A stretch of DNA of 64,000 nucleotides from Enterovirga rhinocerotis (GTDB lineage: Bacteria; Pseudomonadota; Alphaproteobacteria; Rhizobiales; Beijerinckiaceae): assembly GCF_004363955.1 (NCBI RefSeq), contig NZ_SNZR01000011.1, positions 248,001 through 312,000 on the forward strand, given 5' to 3'. Made by a program: the position numbers and the translations under genes. The notes under the pieces are model-generated. The model saw only the letters and a list, made by a program, of their open reading frames with translations, did not search any database and was not told the DNA's origin. Shown piece after piece: positions 8,259 through 16,164 of the stretch. How positions within the stretch are numbered: position 1 is the stretch's first letter; each line of letters starts with the position of its first letter.

Positions 8259-11200
8259 ATGACGACGCAGGGCGAGACCACCGGGCCAGGGCGCCGCGAG
8301 GTGCGCGGCTGGTGTGCGCTGTGCCGGTCGCGCTGCGGCTCGATCTCGGTGGTCGAGAACGGTCGGCTGGCGGAGGTCAGGCCGGATCCGGACCATCCGA
8401 CCGGCGGCGCGCTGTGCCCCAAGGGGCGGGCGGGGCCGGAAATCGTCCATTCGACGCGCCGCATCCTGACGCCCCTGCGCCGCACGCGCCCCAAGACCGA
8501 TCCCGATCCGGGCTGGGAGCCGATCGGGTGGGACGAGGCGCTGGACACGGCGGCCCGGGCGCTGGATGCGGCCCGGCGCGAGATCGGCCCCGAGGCCGTC
8601 GGCTTCGCCGTCACGACCCCGAGCGCGACCGGAATGGCGGACGGGCTCGACTGGGTCGACCGCTTCATCCGCCTCTTCGGCAGCCCGAACAACGTCTACG
8701 GCACCGAGGTCTGCAACTGGCACAAGGACCACACCCACGCCCACACCTTCGGCTGCGGCATCCCGGTGGCCCAATACGCCAAGGCCCGGCTGATCATGCT
8801 CTGGGGGCACAATCCCTCGAATGTCTGGCTCGCCCAGGCGAGCAAGATCGCCGAGGGGCGCCGGGCCGGCGCCAGGATCATCGTGATCGATCCGCGCCGT
8901 TCGGCCCATGCCGCCGATGCCGATCTCTGGCTGCAAGTCCGTCCCGGCACCGACGCTGCGCTCGCGCTCGGCCTCTCGCACCTGCTTCTCGCGCGCGAGC
9001 GCTACGACGACACCTTCGTGAGGGCCTGGACGAACGCCCCCCTCCTCGTCCGCGAGGATGACGGCGGCTTCCTCCGCGCGAGCGATCTCGCCGATGGCCG
9101 CGAGGATGCCGAGGGTTTCGTGGCCTGGGACGGCGAACGGGGCGCGGCCGTCGCGGTGGATACGCGGTTCCCGACAGAACGGCCCGGACGCTTCGCCCTG
9201 GACGGCTCGGTCGTGGTCGCGACGCGCGCCGGCCCGGTCGCCTGCCGCCCCGCCTTCGCGCATTTCCGCGAGGCTTGCCGGCCCTATGACCCGGCGACGG
9301 TCGAGCGCATCACCGGCATCCCGGCCGCGGACATCGCCCGAGCCGCCGATGTCCTGGCGGAGGCCGGGCGCGACGTCGCCTATCACGGCTGGACCGGCGT
9401 CGGGCAGCACGCCAATGCGAGCCAGACCGATCGCGCCATGGCGACGCTCTACGCCCTGACCGGAGCCTTCGACACGGAGCGGGGCAATCTGCGCGTCGCC
9501 AAGCAGCCGGCGGCCCCCCTGTCGAGCGTCGACCAGCTGACGCCGGAGCAGCGGGGCAAGGCGCTCGGGCTCGACAAGCTGCCGCTCGGGCCGCCCTCGA
9601 TGGGCTGGATCATCGGGTCCGATCTCTACGACGCGGTGCTCGACGAGAAGCCGTATCCCGTCCGGGCGCTCGTCGCCTTCGGCTCGAACCTCCTCCTGTC
9701 GCAGCCGGATGCCGGGCGCGCCCGCGCCGCTCTGGAGCGTCTGCCCTTCCACCTCCATTGCGACATCTTCCATTCGCCGACCTCGGCCTATGCCGACATC
9801 GTGCTGCCGGTCGCGACGCCCTGGGAGCGCGAGGCGCTGCGGTTCGGCTTCGAGCTGACACCGGAATCGGAGGAGATCGTCGCCTTGCGGCCGGCCGTGC
9901 TGCCGGCGGCCGGCGAATCCCGCTCCGACATCGCCATCGTCCTCGGGCTCGCCGAGAGGCTCGGGATGGCGGACGAGTTCTTCGGCGGCGACGTCGAGGC
10001 GGGCTGGGACCACATGCTCGCCCCGCTCGGCCTGTCCGTCGCGGACCTCCGCCGCCACGGCGGCTCCGTGCGCGCACCCCTCCGGACGACGCCCGAGAGA
10101 CATGCCGGCCCCGCCGGTCCCGGCGCAGCGGCCGGCGCGGTGCGGGGGTTCGACACGGAGACGCGGCGCGTCGAGCTCTATTCCGCCGAGTTGCTGCGGC
10201 ACGGCTATTCGCCGCTGCCGGTCCATGTCGAACCGGCTCTCGGCAGGGCCGCGTCCCCAGCCTATCCGCTGACGCTCGTCTCCGCGAAGACCGGCCATTT
10301 CTGTCACAGCCAGCATCGCGGCATCGCCTCGCTCCGCCGGCGCTCGCCCGATCCGGTGGTCGAGTTGCACCCCGACCTCGCGCGATCCAGGGGGATCGTC
10401 GACGGCGATTGGGCTCGGATCGCGACGCGGGTGGGGGAGGCGCGGTTCCGGGCGCGGATCGAGCCCTCTCTCCGGCCCGATACGGTGGTCGCGCAGAACG
10501 GCTGGTGGCAGGCCTGTCCGGATCTGGGTCTGCCCGGCTATGCGCCGCTCGGCCGGAACGGCTCCAATTTCAACGCGCTGATCGGGCCCGAGGCCGCCGC
10601 TCGCGATCCGATCAGCGGCGCGCCGGCCCTGCGCTCCTTCGCCTGCGACATCCGCCGCGACGAGGCTATCGCCGCGAGCTGGGACGGGTTCCGGAGGCTC
10701 AGGGTCGCCGCCGTGGAACCGGAGGCGGACGGGGCCGTGTCGCTCGCGCTCGTGGCGGAGGATGGCGCGTTGCTGCCCGGCTTCCGGCCCGGCCAGTACC
10801 TGCCCCTGCGCGTGAGGCCCGACGAGGGCGGGCAGCCGCTGCTGCGCAGCTACTCGCTCGTCGGGGCGGCCGAGGAGGACGGCACGCCGGCCTATCGGAT
10901 CACGGTCAAGCGCATCGAGGCCGATGCGCTGCGCGCCATCGAGGCGGGCCGCGCCTCGACCGCGCTGACGCGGCACGTCGCGGCGGGAGACTTCGTCGAG
11001 GCTCGGATGCCGGCCGGACGCTTCGTCCTGCCGGTCGCCGCCGATTTCCCTGTCGTCCTGATCGCGGCGGGGATCGGCATCACGCCCTTCCGATCCTATC
11101 TCGAAACGCTGCTGCGCTCCGAGCATAGGCCCGAGGTCCTGCTCCTCCACGGCAGCCGGGACGGCGACCGGCACGTCTTCCGCGAGGAACTCGCCGCCCT

Positions 11201-11726
11201 CGCCGCCGCGATGCCCGAACTCGTCGTCGTCAACGCCTATTCCCGCCCGACCGCTTCCGACCGGATCGGTGCCGATTTCGAGGTCGCAGGCCGGGTCTCG
11301 GCCGATCTCGTGCCGGACGATCTCATCGCGCGGCGCGCCCGCTTCTATCTCTGCGGGCCGGAGGCGATGATGCGCGAGGCGACCGACGGGCTGCGCCGCC
11401 GCGGCGTCTTCCCGTTCGAGATCTTCCGGGAGGCCTTCACGGCGGCCGACATGCCGTCCGGGCGGGCGGCGATGGTCTCGCACCCGGTGCGCTTCGCCCG
11501 GTCGGGGCGCGAGGCCGTGTGGACACCGGCTGCGGGCAGCCTGCTCGATTTCGCCGACGGACTCGGTCTCGACCTGCCGGCAGGGTGCCGGGTCGGGCAA
11601 TGCGAGAGCTGCCTCGTGCCGCTCGTCTCGGGCAGCGTCGCCGTCCTCGCCGACACGGAGATCGAGGCCGATTGCTGCCTCACCTGCCGCTCGGTCCCGA
11701 CCTCTGCACTCGTGCTCGACGCCTGA
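8259..11726 (+). CDS. Molybdopterin oxidoreductase fused to flavin/NAD/2Fe-2S reductase
   Basis: A single 1155-aa chain with five parts. (1) An N-terminal 4Fe-4S site, Cys19, Cys22, Cys26, Cys53 in RGWCALCRSRCG...LCPKG. (2) A bis-MGD molybdopterin domain to about residue 690, with Cys152 (TEVCNWH) the likely Mo ligand. (3) A dinucleotide-binding cap domain (PLTLVSAKTGHFCHSQHRG). (4) A ferredoxin-reductase-like flavin and NAD module with RSYSL at Arg863, AAGIGITPFRSYL and CGPEAMM. (5) A C-terminal plant-type 2Fe-2S domain (CRVGQCESC ... CLTC, last Cys1143). The reductase order flavin-NAD-2Fe-2S is that of phthalate dioxygenase reductase. No export signal, so cytoplasmic. ATG at 8259 follows GAGG. 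It should draw electrons directly from NAD(P)H; the substrate (nitrate, N- or S-oxide or other) is not shown by the sequence. Confidence 0.87.
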   Translation: MTTQGETTGPGRREVRGWCALCRSRCGSISVVENGRLAEVRPDPDHPTGGALCPKGRAGPEIVHSTRRILTPLRRTRPKTDPDPGWEPIGWDEALDTAARALDAARREIGPEAVGFAVTTPSATGMADGLDWVDRFIRLFGSPNNVYGTEVCNWHKDHTHAHTFGCGIPVAQYAKARLIMLWGHNPSNVWLAQASKIAEGRRAGARIIVIDPRRSAHAADADLWLQVRPGTDAALALGLSHLLLARERYDDTFVRAWTNAPLLVREDDGGFLRASDLADGREDAEGFVAWDGERGAAVAVDTRFPTERPGRFALDGSVVVATRAGPVACRPAFAHFREACRPYDPATVERITGIPAADIARAADVLAEAGRDVAYHGWTGVGQHANASQTDRAMATLYALTGAFDTERGNLRVAKQPAAPLSSVDQLTPEQRGKALGLDKLPLGPPSMGWIIGSDLYDAVLDEKPYPVRALVAFGSNLLLSQPDAGRARAALERLPFHLHCDIFHSPTSAYADIVLPVATPWEREALRFGFELTPESEEIVALRPAVLPAAGESRSDIAIVLGLAERLGMADEFFGGDVEAGWDHMLAPLGLSVADLRRHGGSVRAPLRTTPERHAGPAGPGAAAGAVRGFDTETRRVELYSAELLRHGYSPLPVHVEPALGRAASPAYPLTLVSAKTGHFCHSQHRGIASLRRRSPDPVVELHPDLARSRGIVDGDWARIATRVGEARFRARIEPSLRPDTVVAQNGWWQACPDLGLPGYAPLGRNGSNFNALIGPEAAARDPISGAPALRSFACDIRRDEAIAASWDGFRRLRVAAVEPEADGAVSLALVAEDGALLPGFRPGQYLPLRVRPDEGGQPLLRSYSLVGAAEEDGTPAYRITVKRIEADALRAIEAGRASTALTRHVAAGDFVEARMPAGRFVLPVAADFPVVLIAAGIGITPFRSYLETLLRSEHRPEVLLLHGSRDGDRHVFREELAALAAAMPELVVVNAYSRPTASDRIGADFEVAGRVSADLVPDDLIARRARFYLCGPEAMMREATDGLRRRGVFPFEIFREAFTAADMPSGRAAMVSHPVRFARSGREAVWTPAAGSLLDFADGLGLDLPAGCRVGQCESCLVPLVSGSVAVLADTEIEADCCLTCRSVPTSALVLDA

Positions 11727-12587
11727 TCACTCGAACGTCGCCGAAACCTTCGGCGTGCCCGGCAGGCCCTCGTAGCGCACGGTGACGGTCGTGCCGGGCT
11801 TCGGCGGCAGGAGGGGCGAGAAGGAGCCGACGCTGATGAGGTCGCCCGCCTTCAGCTTGCGGCCGGAGGCGGCGAGATCCGCGACGAGCCAGGTGACGGC
11901 GTTGAGCGGATTGCCGAGGGTCGCCGCGCCCGTGTTCTCGGCGAGCACCGTGCCCTTGTCGTCGGTCATGACGATCTTCACCTCGGCGAGCGCCTTGAGC
12001 GTCTCCGGGTTCGGCTGGAGCGGCACCTCGGCGCCCGCGACTCCGAGCCGGGCTCCAACATTGATGGCGAGGAGTTGCGGCGCTTCCAGCTTCTCGCCCT
12101 GGGCGAGGGCGAGATCGGGCATCTCGATGAAGGGCCGCATCGCCGAGAGGGCGGCGAGCGCCTCCTCCGGCGTCTTGGCCGTGTTGATGCTCTCGTCCTT
12201 GACGACGAGCAGCATGTCGGCCTCGAAGACCGGCCGGGCGCCGAAGGCCGCGGGCACCTTCGAGCCGTCGGCGAGGATCATGCTCGACAGGAGGATGCCC
12301 GCGACCGGCGCGGTGGCCTTGAAGCGCTCCTGCACCGGCTTCGCGGTCAGGCCGGCCTTGTAGCCGACGACCCTATCGCCCTTGCCGATCGCGGCCACGA
12401 ACTTGTCGCGGGCGCACACGGCATCGGCCATCGTCTCGACCGGCATGCCCTTGGCGGGCTTCTTGGCTGTCCAATCGGCGGCGAATCGATCGACCTCGGC
12501 CTGGTCCGGACAGGCGGCGAGGGCGGGGCCGGTCGCCAGGGCGAGACCGATGGCGGCGATGAGGGCGGCCGTGCTGCGCGTGACCAT
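11727..12587 (-). CDS. Exported 2-keto-4-pentenoate hydratase-like protein
   Basis: Protein of 286 aa in the fumarylacetoacetate hydrolase/MhpD hydratase superfamily. GYKAGLTAKPVQERF and the C-terminal AGDLISVGSFSPLLPPKPGTTV are typical of 2-oxopent-4-dienoate hydratases. Unlike most relatives it begins with a clear Sec signal (MVTRSTAALIAAIGLALATG, cut near ALA-A), so it should be periplasmic. The start at 12587 has a strong GGGAGGA just upstream; the longer frame to 12665 does not. It lies downstream of the tautomerase gene in the same direction, and its stop abuts the stop of the convergent Mo-oxidoreductase gene. A binding or non-catalytic role is possible. Confidence 0.78.
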   Translation of the reverse strand: MVTRSTAALIAAIGLALATGPALAACPDQAEVDRFAADWTAKKPAKGMPVETMADAVCARDKFVAAIGKGDRVVGYKAGLTAKPVQERFKATAPVAGILLSSMILADGSKVPAAFGARPVFEADMLLVVKDESINTAKTPEEALAALSAMRPFIEMPDLALAQGEKLEAPQLLAINVGARLGVAGAEVPLQPNPETLKALAEVKIVMTDDKGTVLAENTGAATLGNPLNAVTWLVADLAASGRKLKAGDLISVGSFSPLLPPKPGTTVTVRYEGLPGTPKVSATFE

Positions 12588-12674
12588 CAGATCCTCCCGA
12601 CGAGCGACGATGCTGAGGCTCGCGCTCTTGGGAGGATTTGTGCGCCAGCCGCGGCCGGCTGTCACGTGGCTTCC

Positions 12675-13079
12675 CTATCCCGGATGGGCGGCGGCCCAGC
12701 GGCCGTTCTGAGTGCGGCCGCCATAGCCGTAGGCGTCGCCGTCGACCGCATGGACGAGGATGTAGCTTTCCTCGTGGAGGGGCCCGATCAACCGTTCCAT
12801 CGCGGCGAAGGTCTCGCGGACGAAGGCCGTCGTCTCCGCCTTGGTGTTGGTCCCGGCGGTGATCTTGATGTCGAGCCAGAAGGCTGCCTTGCCGTCCTCG
12901 ACCGGCTTGCGGCCGGCCACGAACCAGCCGTCGGGATCGGCCGCTTCGACGAGGATCGCCGTGACGCCGGCATCCTTGCCGAGGTGTTCGCACGAGAGCT
13001 TCGGCACCTCCATGGCAATGGCTGTCCTGAGGGACGGTGTGGGAGCCGGCGTGACGTAGCGGAGGGTGATCATGGGCAT
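12675..13079 (-). CDS. 4-oxalocrotonate tautomerase-like protein
   Basis: Protein of 134 aa beginning MPMITLRYVTPAP. The first half is tautomerase-like, with the FWLDIKITAGTNTK strand-turn. A second section (ERLIGPLHEESYILVHAVDGDAYGYGGRTQ) follows, as in fused or long tautomerase-superfamily members. In classical 4-OT the catalytic proline is residue 1 after Met removal; here the Pro follows the first Met, so it could serve the same role. The start at 13079 has AGGAG seven bases upstream. It is probably co-transcribed with the exported hydratase and divergent from a LysR regulator. Substrate unknown. Confidence 0.72.
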   Translation of the reverse strand: MPMITLRYVTPAPTPSLRTAIAMEVPKLSCEHLGKDAGVTAILVEAADPDGWFVAGRKPVEDGKAAFWLDIKITAGTNTKAETTAFVRETFAAMERLIGPLHEESYILVHAVDGDAYGYGGRTQNGRWAAAHPG

Positions 13080-13132
13080 GGGATGTCTCCTGTGCCCAAG
13101 ACATGCCGCCTGTTTGTCTATTGTAGAATTGC

Positions 13133-13153
13133 ATGATGATGCATTGTCATCAT
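13133..13153. promoter_or_regulatory. Candidate LysR-type operator between tautomerase and LysR genes
   Basis: ATGATGA (13133-13139) and TCATCAT (13147-13153) form a perfect inverted repeat with a 7-bp spacer, in an AT-rich patch of a GC-rich divergent intergenic region. Size and placement suit a LysR-type operator, 12 bases before the regulator's ATG. Confidence 0.45.
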
Positions 13154-13164
13154 AGTCTTTTGGT

Positions 13165-14010
13165 ATGTCTCTGGATCTATCCTCGGTTCGGCTGTTCGTC
13201 CTCGCAGCCGATCTCGGCAGCCTGACGCGGGCCGCGGAGGCGGCGGGTACGGTCCAGCCCGTCGTCAGCCAGCGGCTCAAGGCGCTCGAGGCCCGGGTCG
13301 GCCGGCGTCTGCTCGACCGCTCGCCGCGCTTCGTGCGCCCGACCGCCGACGGCGCCGCCTTCCTCGTCCGCGCCCGCGCCCTGATCGCAGCCCATGATCA
13401 TGCCTTGCGGTTCGAGCCGGATCCGGAGATCCGGGTCGCGATCGGCGTCAGCGATCATGCCTTGGGCATCGGGTTGACCCAGGTGCTGCGGGGGATGCGG
13501 CGGTCGCTCCCACCTCAAGCCTGCGCCGAGCTGAGAAGTGGCCTCTCGCACGATCTGCGCCTCGCCTTCGAAGCCGGCCGACTCGATGCTGTCGTCCTGC
13601 GCCGTGAGAGCGGGGCGCAGGACGGAGAAGTCCTCGGCATCGATCCCCTGGGTTGGCGGGCGGCCGAGGATCTGGCGCCGGTCGCCATCGGCGCCGTGCC
13701 GCTCGCCTTGTTGCCGGGGCCGTGCGGCGTTCGCTCCGTCGCGATCCACGCCCTCGAGGAGCGCGGCATCGCCTGGCGCGAAGCTTTCGTCGGGGGAAGC
13801 TGCGCGGCCCTTCTGGCAGGGATCCGGGCAGGGTTGGGCATCGCGCCGATGGGCCGTCTCGCGGCGGGCGGAGAGCCGGATCGCGGGCCCGAATTCGGGT
13901 TGCCCGCTTTGCCGCCGTCCGAGATCGTGCTGTTCGCCCGAACGGGAAACGCGATCCTCTCGAAAGCGGTCTCGCTGCTCGCGACCGGGATCAGGGCGAG
14001 CTTGCGCTAG
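13165..14010 (+). CDS. LysR-family transcriptional regulator
   Basis: DNA-binding regulator of 281 aa. The N-terminal winged helix-turn-helix is clear (LSSVRLFVLAADLGSLTRAA, then QPVVSQRLKALEARVGRRL). A shortened LysR effector domain follows from about residue 90. It is transcribed away from the tautomerase/hydratase pair across an 85-bp gap holding an inverted repeat, the usual arrangement for a LysR protein controlling its divergent neighbour and itself. The inducer is unknown. Confidence 0.88.
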   Translation: MSLDLSSVRLFVLAADLGSLTRAAEAAGTVQPVVSQRLKALEARVGRRLLDRSPRFVRPTADGAAFLVRARALIAAHDHALRFEPDPEIRVAIGVSDHALGIGLTQVLRGMRRSLPPQACAELRSGLSHDLRLAFEAGRLDAVVLRRESGAQDGEVLGIDPLGWRAAEDLAPVAIGAVPLALLPGPCGVRSVAIHALEERGIAWREAFVGGSCAALLAGIRAGLGIAPMGRLAAGGEPDRGPEFGLPALPPSEIVLFARTGNAILSKAVSLLATGIRASLR

Positions 14011-14061
14011 CCTGCGGCCTCATGCGACCTCGCGGGCTCGACCTCCCGCCGATCGGAAGCC

Positions 14062-14856
14062 GTGACCGAAGCAGACGCGCTCAGAGCCCCCGCCATCATT
14101 CTCGTCGAGCCGCAGATGCCGCAGAATATCGGCATGGCGGCGCGGGCCATGGCGAATTTCGGCCTCGCCGAGTTGCGCCTCGTGGCGCCTCGGGAGGGCT
14201 GGCCGCATCCGGATGCGAGCGGCCCGGCGGCGGGCGCGGACCACATCCTCGAGCCCGCCCGCGCCTTCCCGACGACCGCGGCGGCCATCGGCGACCTTCA
14301 CTTCGTGCTGGCGACGACGGCCCGCTCGCGCGGCCAGATGAAGCGCGTGCTCGGGCCGGAGGAGGCGCTCGCCGAACTCGCGCGCCGCGCGGCGGCCGGC
14401 GAGCGGACCGGCATCCTGTTCGGACGGGAGCGGACCGGTCTCGAGAACGACGACGTCTCGCTGGCGGACGCGATCCTGACCTTCCCGGTCGATCCGGCCC
14501 ATGCCTCGCTCAATCTCGCCGCGGCGGTGATGCTGGCTGGCTACGAATGGACGCGCGCGGTCGGCCGCGGGCTGCCCTTCGACGCGCAGGACGAGGCGCG
14601 CCCTGCGGCGCGCGAGGCGGTGACGGGGCTGTTCGCGGCGGTCGAGGAGGCGCTCGACGAGGCCGGCTTCTATCCACCGGCCAAAAAGCCGGTCATGGTC
14701 CGCAACATGCGCGACATGTTCCACCGGATGCAAATGAGGGAACAGGACGTGCGGACATGGCGCGGAGCCGTTCGGGCTCTCGTCGAAGCCCGGGCGAGGC
14801 GAAATGCGGGGGGGCATCTTGGTCGATCTTCTGATAAGGAAGAAGGAACGTCCTAA
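14062..14856 (+). CDS. TrmJ/LasT-type RNA 2'-O-methyltransferase (SPOUT)
   Basis: SAM-dependent RNA ribose methyltransferase of 264 aa with a GTG start. TrmH-family motif 1 is IILVEPQMPQNIGMAARAMANFG; motif 2 is GILFGRERTGLENDDV; motif 3 is ILTFPVDPAHASLNLAAAV. This order matches the TrmJ group, which methylates position 32 of some tRNAs, but the exact nucleotide cannot be read from sequence. The C-terminal extension around KPVMVRNMRDMFHRMQM is typical of alphaproteobacterial members. Its end lies 19 bases before the next gene, so they may be co-transcribed. Confidence 0.85.
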   Translation: MTEADALRAPAIILVEPQMPQNIGMAARAMANFGLAELRLVAPREGWPHPDASGPAAGADHILEPARAFPTTAAAIGDLHFVLATTARSRGQMKRVLGPEEALAELARRAAAGERTGILFGRERTGLENDDVSLADAILTFPVDPAHASLNLAAAVMLAGYEWTRAVGRGLPFDAQDEARPAAREAVTGLFAAVEEALDEAGFYPPAKKPVMVRNMRDMFHRMQMREQDVRTWRGAVRALVEARARRNAGGHLGRSSDKEEGTS

Positions 14857-14875
14857 AGCGAGTCCGCGCCCGGTC

Positions 14876-16129
14876 ATGTTCCGTCGCCCTGCTCTGACGC
14901 TGGCCCTTGGGCTCGCGCTCACCGCCATCGGCTTCGACAAAGCCTCCGCCCTGTCGTCGCCGACCCAGCCGAAGAGTGGGCCGGGCTCGACGCCCGACAC
15001 GAAGACCGAGGTCGTCAAGCGCGCCATCGGCAAGCCGGGAGACGTGACCTATGTCTTCCACGCCGCAGCCGCGCCCGAGACCCCGCGCAGCGTCGTCGTC
15101 GTCTTCCACGCCTGGGGCGCGACGAACCCGATCGTCTACGGCGCCTGGATCGACCACCTCGCGCGCCGCGGTCATCTCGTCCTTTATCCCGGCTTCCAGG
15201 AGGTCGGCCGCACGAGGCCGAACGACGCGACCGAGCGGGCGGCCGCGCTCGTCAAGGAAGCGCTCGCGGAACTCGCCTCCGATCCGCAGGCGAAGCCCGA
15301 TCCCGCGAGCACCATCTACCTCGCCCATTCCGCCGGCACCGGCGTCGCTGTGAACCTCGCGGCCCGCGCGTCCGAGCTCGGGGTCGAGGCGCCGAAGCTC
15401 GTCTTCACGACGATGGCGGGCGGCATCGCGAGGGACGAGGCGTCGAAGGGCATCCAGCTCGCCGACCTCTCGACGATGGCGCCGTCGATCAATCTCGTCA
15501 CCATGTCCGGCGACCAGAACAACCTCGCCGCCGACCGGACCTCCCGCCGAATCCTGCGCGAGGCATCGAACGTCCCGGTCGAGCGCAAGCTCTTCATGCG
15601 GGCCGCATCCGACGACCACGGCTTTCCGTCCCTGACCGCGACGCTGGCCTCGCCGGGCGGTGCGAAGGAGGGCTACGGCACGGACACCATCAAGCTTCCC
15701 GCCGCCGAGGCGCCGCCCCCCCAGACCGACGCGCGCGGCCGTCGGATCCGCCAGCCAACCCCGGCGCGCGTCGCGTGGTCGGCCGACGCCCAGCTCAGCG
15801 GAGAGCAGCGCGTCCTGCTGCAGCAGCTTCAGCGCAACAGCGTCGATACGCTCGACTGGCTCGCCTATTGGCGGACCTTCGACATGCTGATCGAGGCTTC
15901 GCTCGCCGGCAACGATCTCACGGCTTTGCGCCAGGAGCCGACCTTCCTCGACATGGGCCGCTGGACGGATGGCTGGCCGGTCCGCCGCCTCGGGGCGGAG
16001 GTGCCGCGGGCTGCGGATGCGGCTGCGACGCCGGTGGTGCCGCGGGCGGCGACGCCGGGGTCCCAGATCCAGAGCAAGCAGCCCGTCACGCGCCGCCGGA
16101 CCGAGCAGCAGCGGCGGCGTAAGCAGTGA
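14876..16129 (+). CDS. Exported alpha/beta-hydrolase-like protein
   Basis: Protein of 417 aa with a Sec signal (RPALTLALGLALTAIGF). The core is an alpha/beta-hydrolase fold: VVVFHAWGAT near the oxyanion strand, then LAHSAGTG as the nucleophile elbow (AHSAG variant of GxSxG), and a late SDDHGFPS that may supply the His. The C-terminal tail is rich in Arg and Gln. The ATG at 14876 gives the signal peptide its natural length; a purine-rich AGGAAGAAGGAA sits about 25-40 bases upstream, so the start is not certain. Substrate unknown. Confidence 0.65.
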   Translation: MFRRPALTLALGLALTAIGFDKASALSSPTQPKSGPGSTPDTKTEVVKRAIGKPGDVTYVFHAAAAPETPRSVVVVFHAWGATNPIVYGAWIDHLARRGHLVLYPGFQEVGRTRPNDATERAAALVKEALAELASDPQAKPDPASTIYLAHSAGTGVAVNLAARASELGVEAPKLVFTTMAGGIARDEASKGIQLADLSTMAPSINLVTMSGDQNNLAADRTSRRILREASNVPVERKLFMRAASDDHGFPSLTATLASPGGAKEGYGTDTIKLPAAEAPPPQTDARGRRIRQPTPARVAWSADAQLSGEQRVLLQQLQRNSVDTLDWLAYWRTFDMLIEASLAGNDLTALRQEPTFLDMGRWTDGWPVRRLGAEVPRAADAAATPVVPRAATPGSQIQSKQPVTRRRTEQQRRRKQ

Positions 16130-16164
16130 GGGCGGCAGCGTTTGGCCGCTGAGGGGAGCATCCG

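Noticed and set aside
8187-11600. Very long open frame on the minus strand opposite the Mo-oxidoreductase gene
   Set aside because: It is the GC-bias shadow of the real gene; the translation is Arg/Asp/Gly-rich, has no family motif and no ribosome-binding site. The same applies to antisense frames over 28773-30725, 33199-35730, 36868-38712 and 56099-58534.
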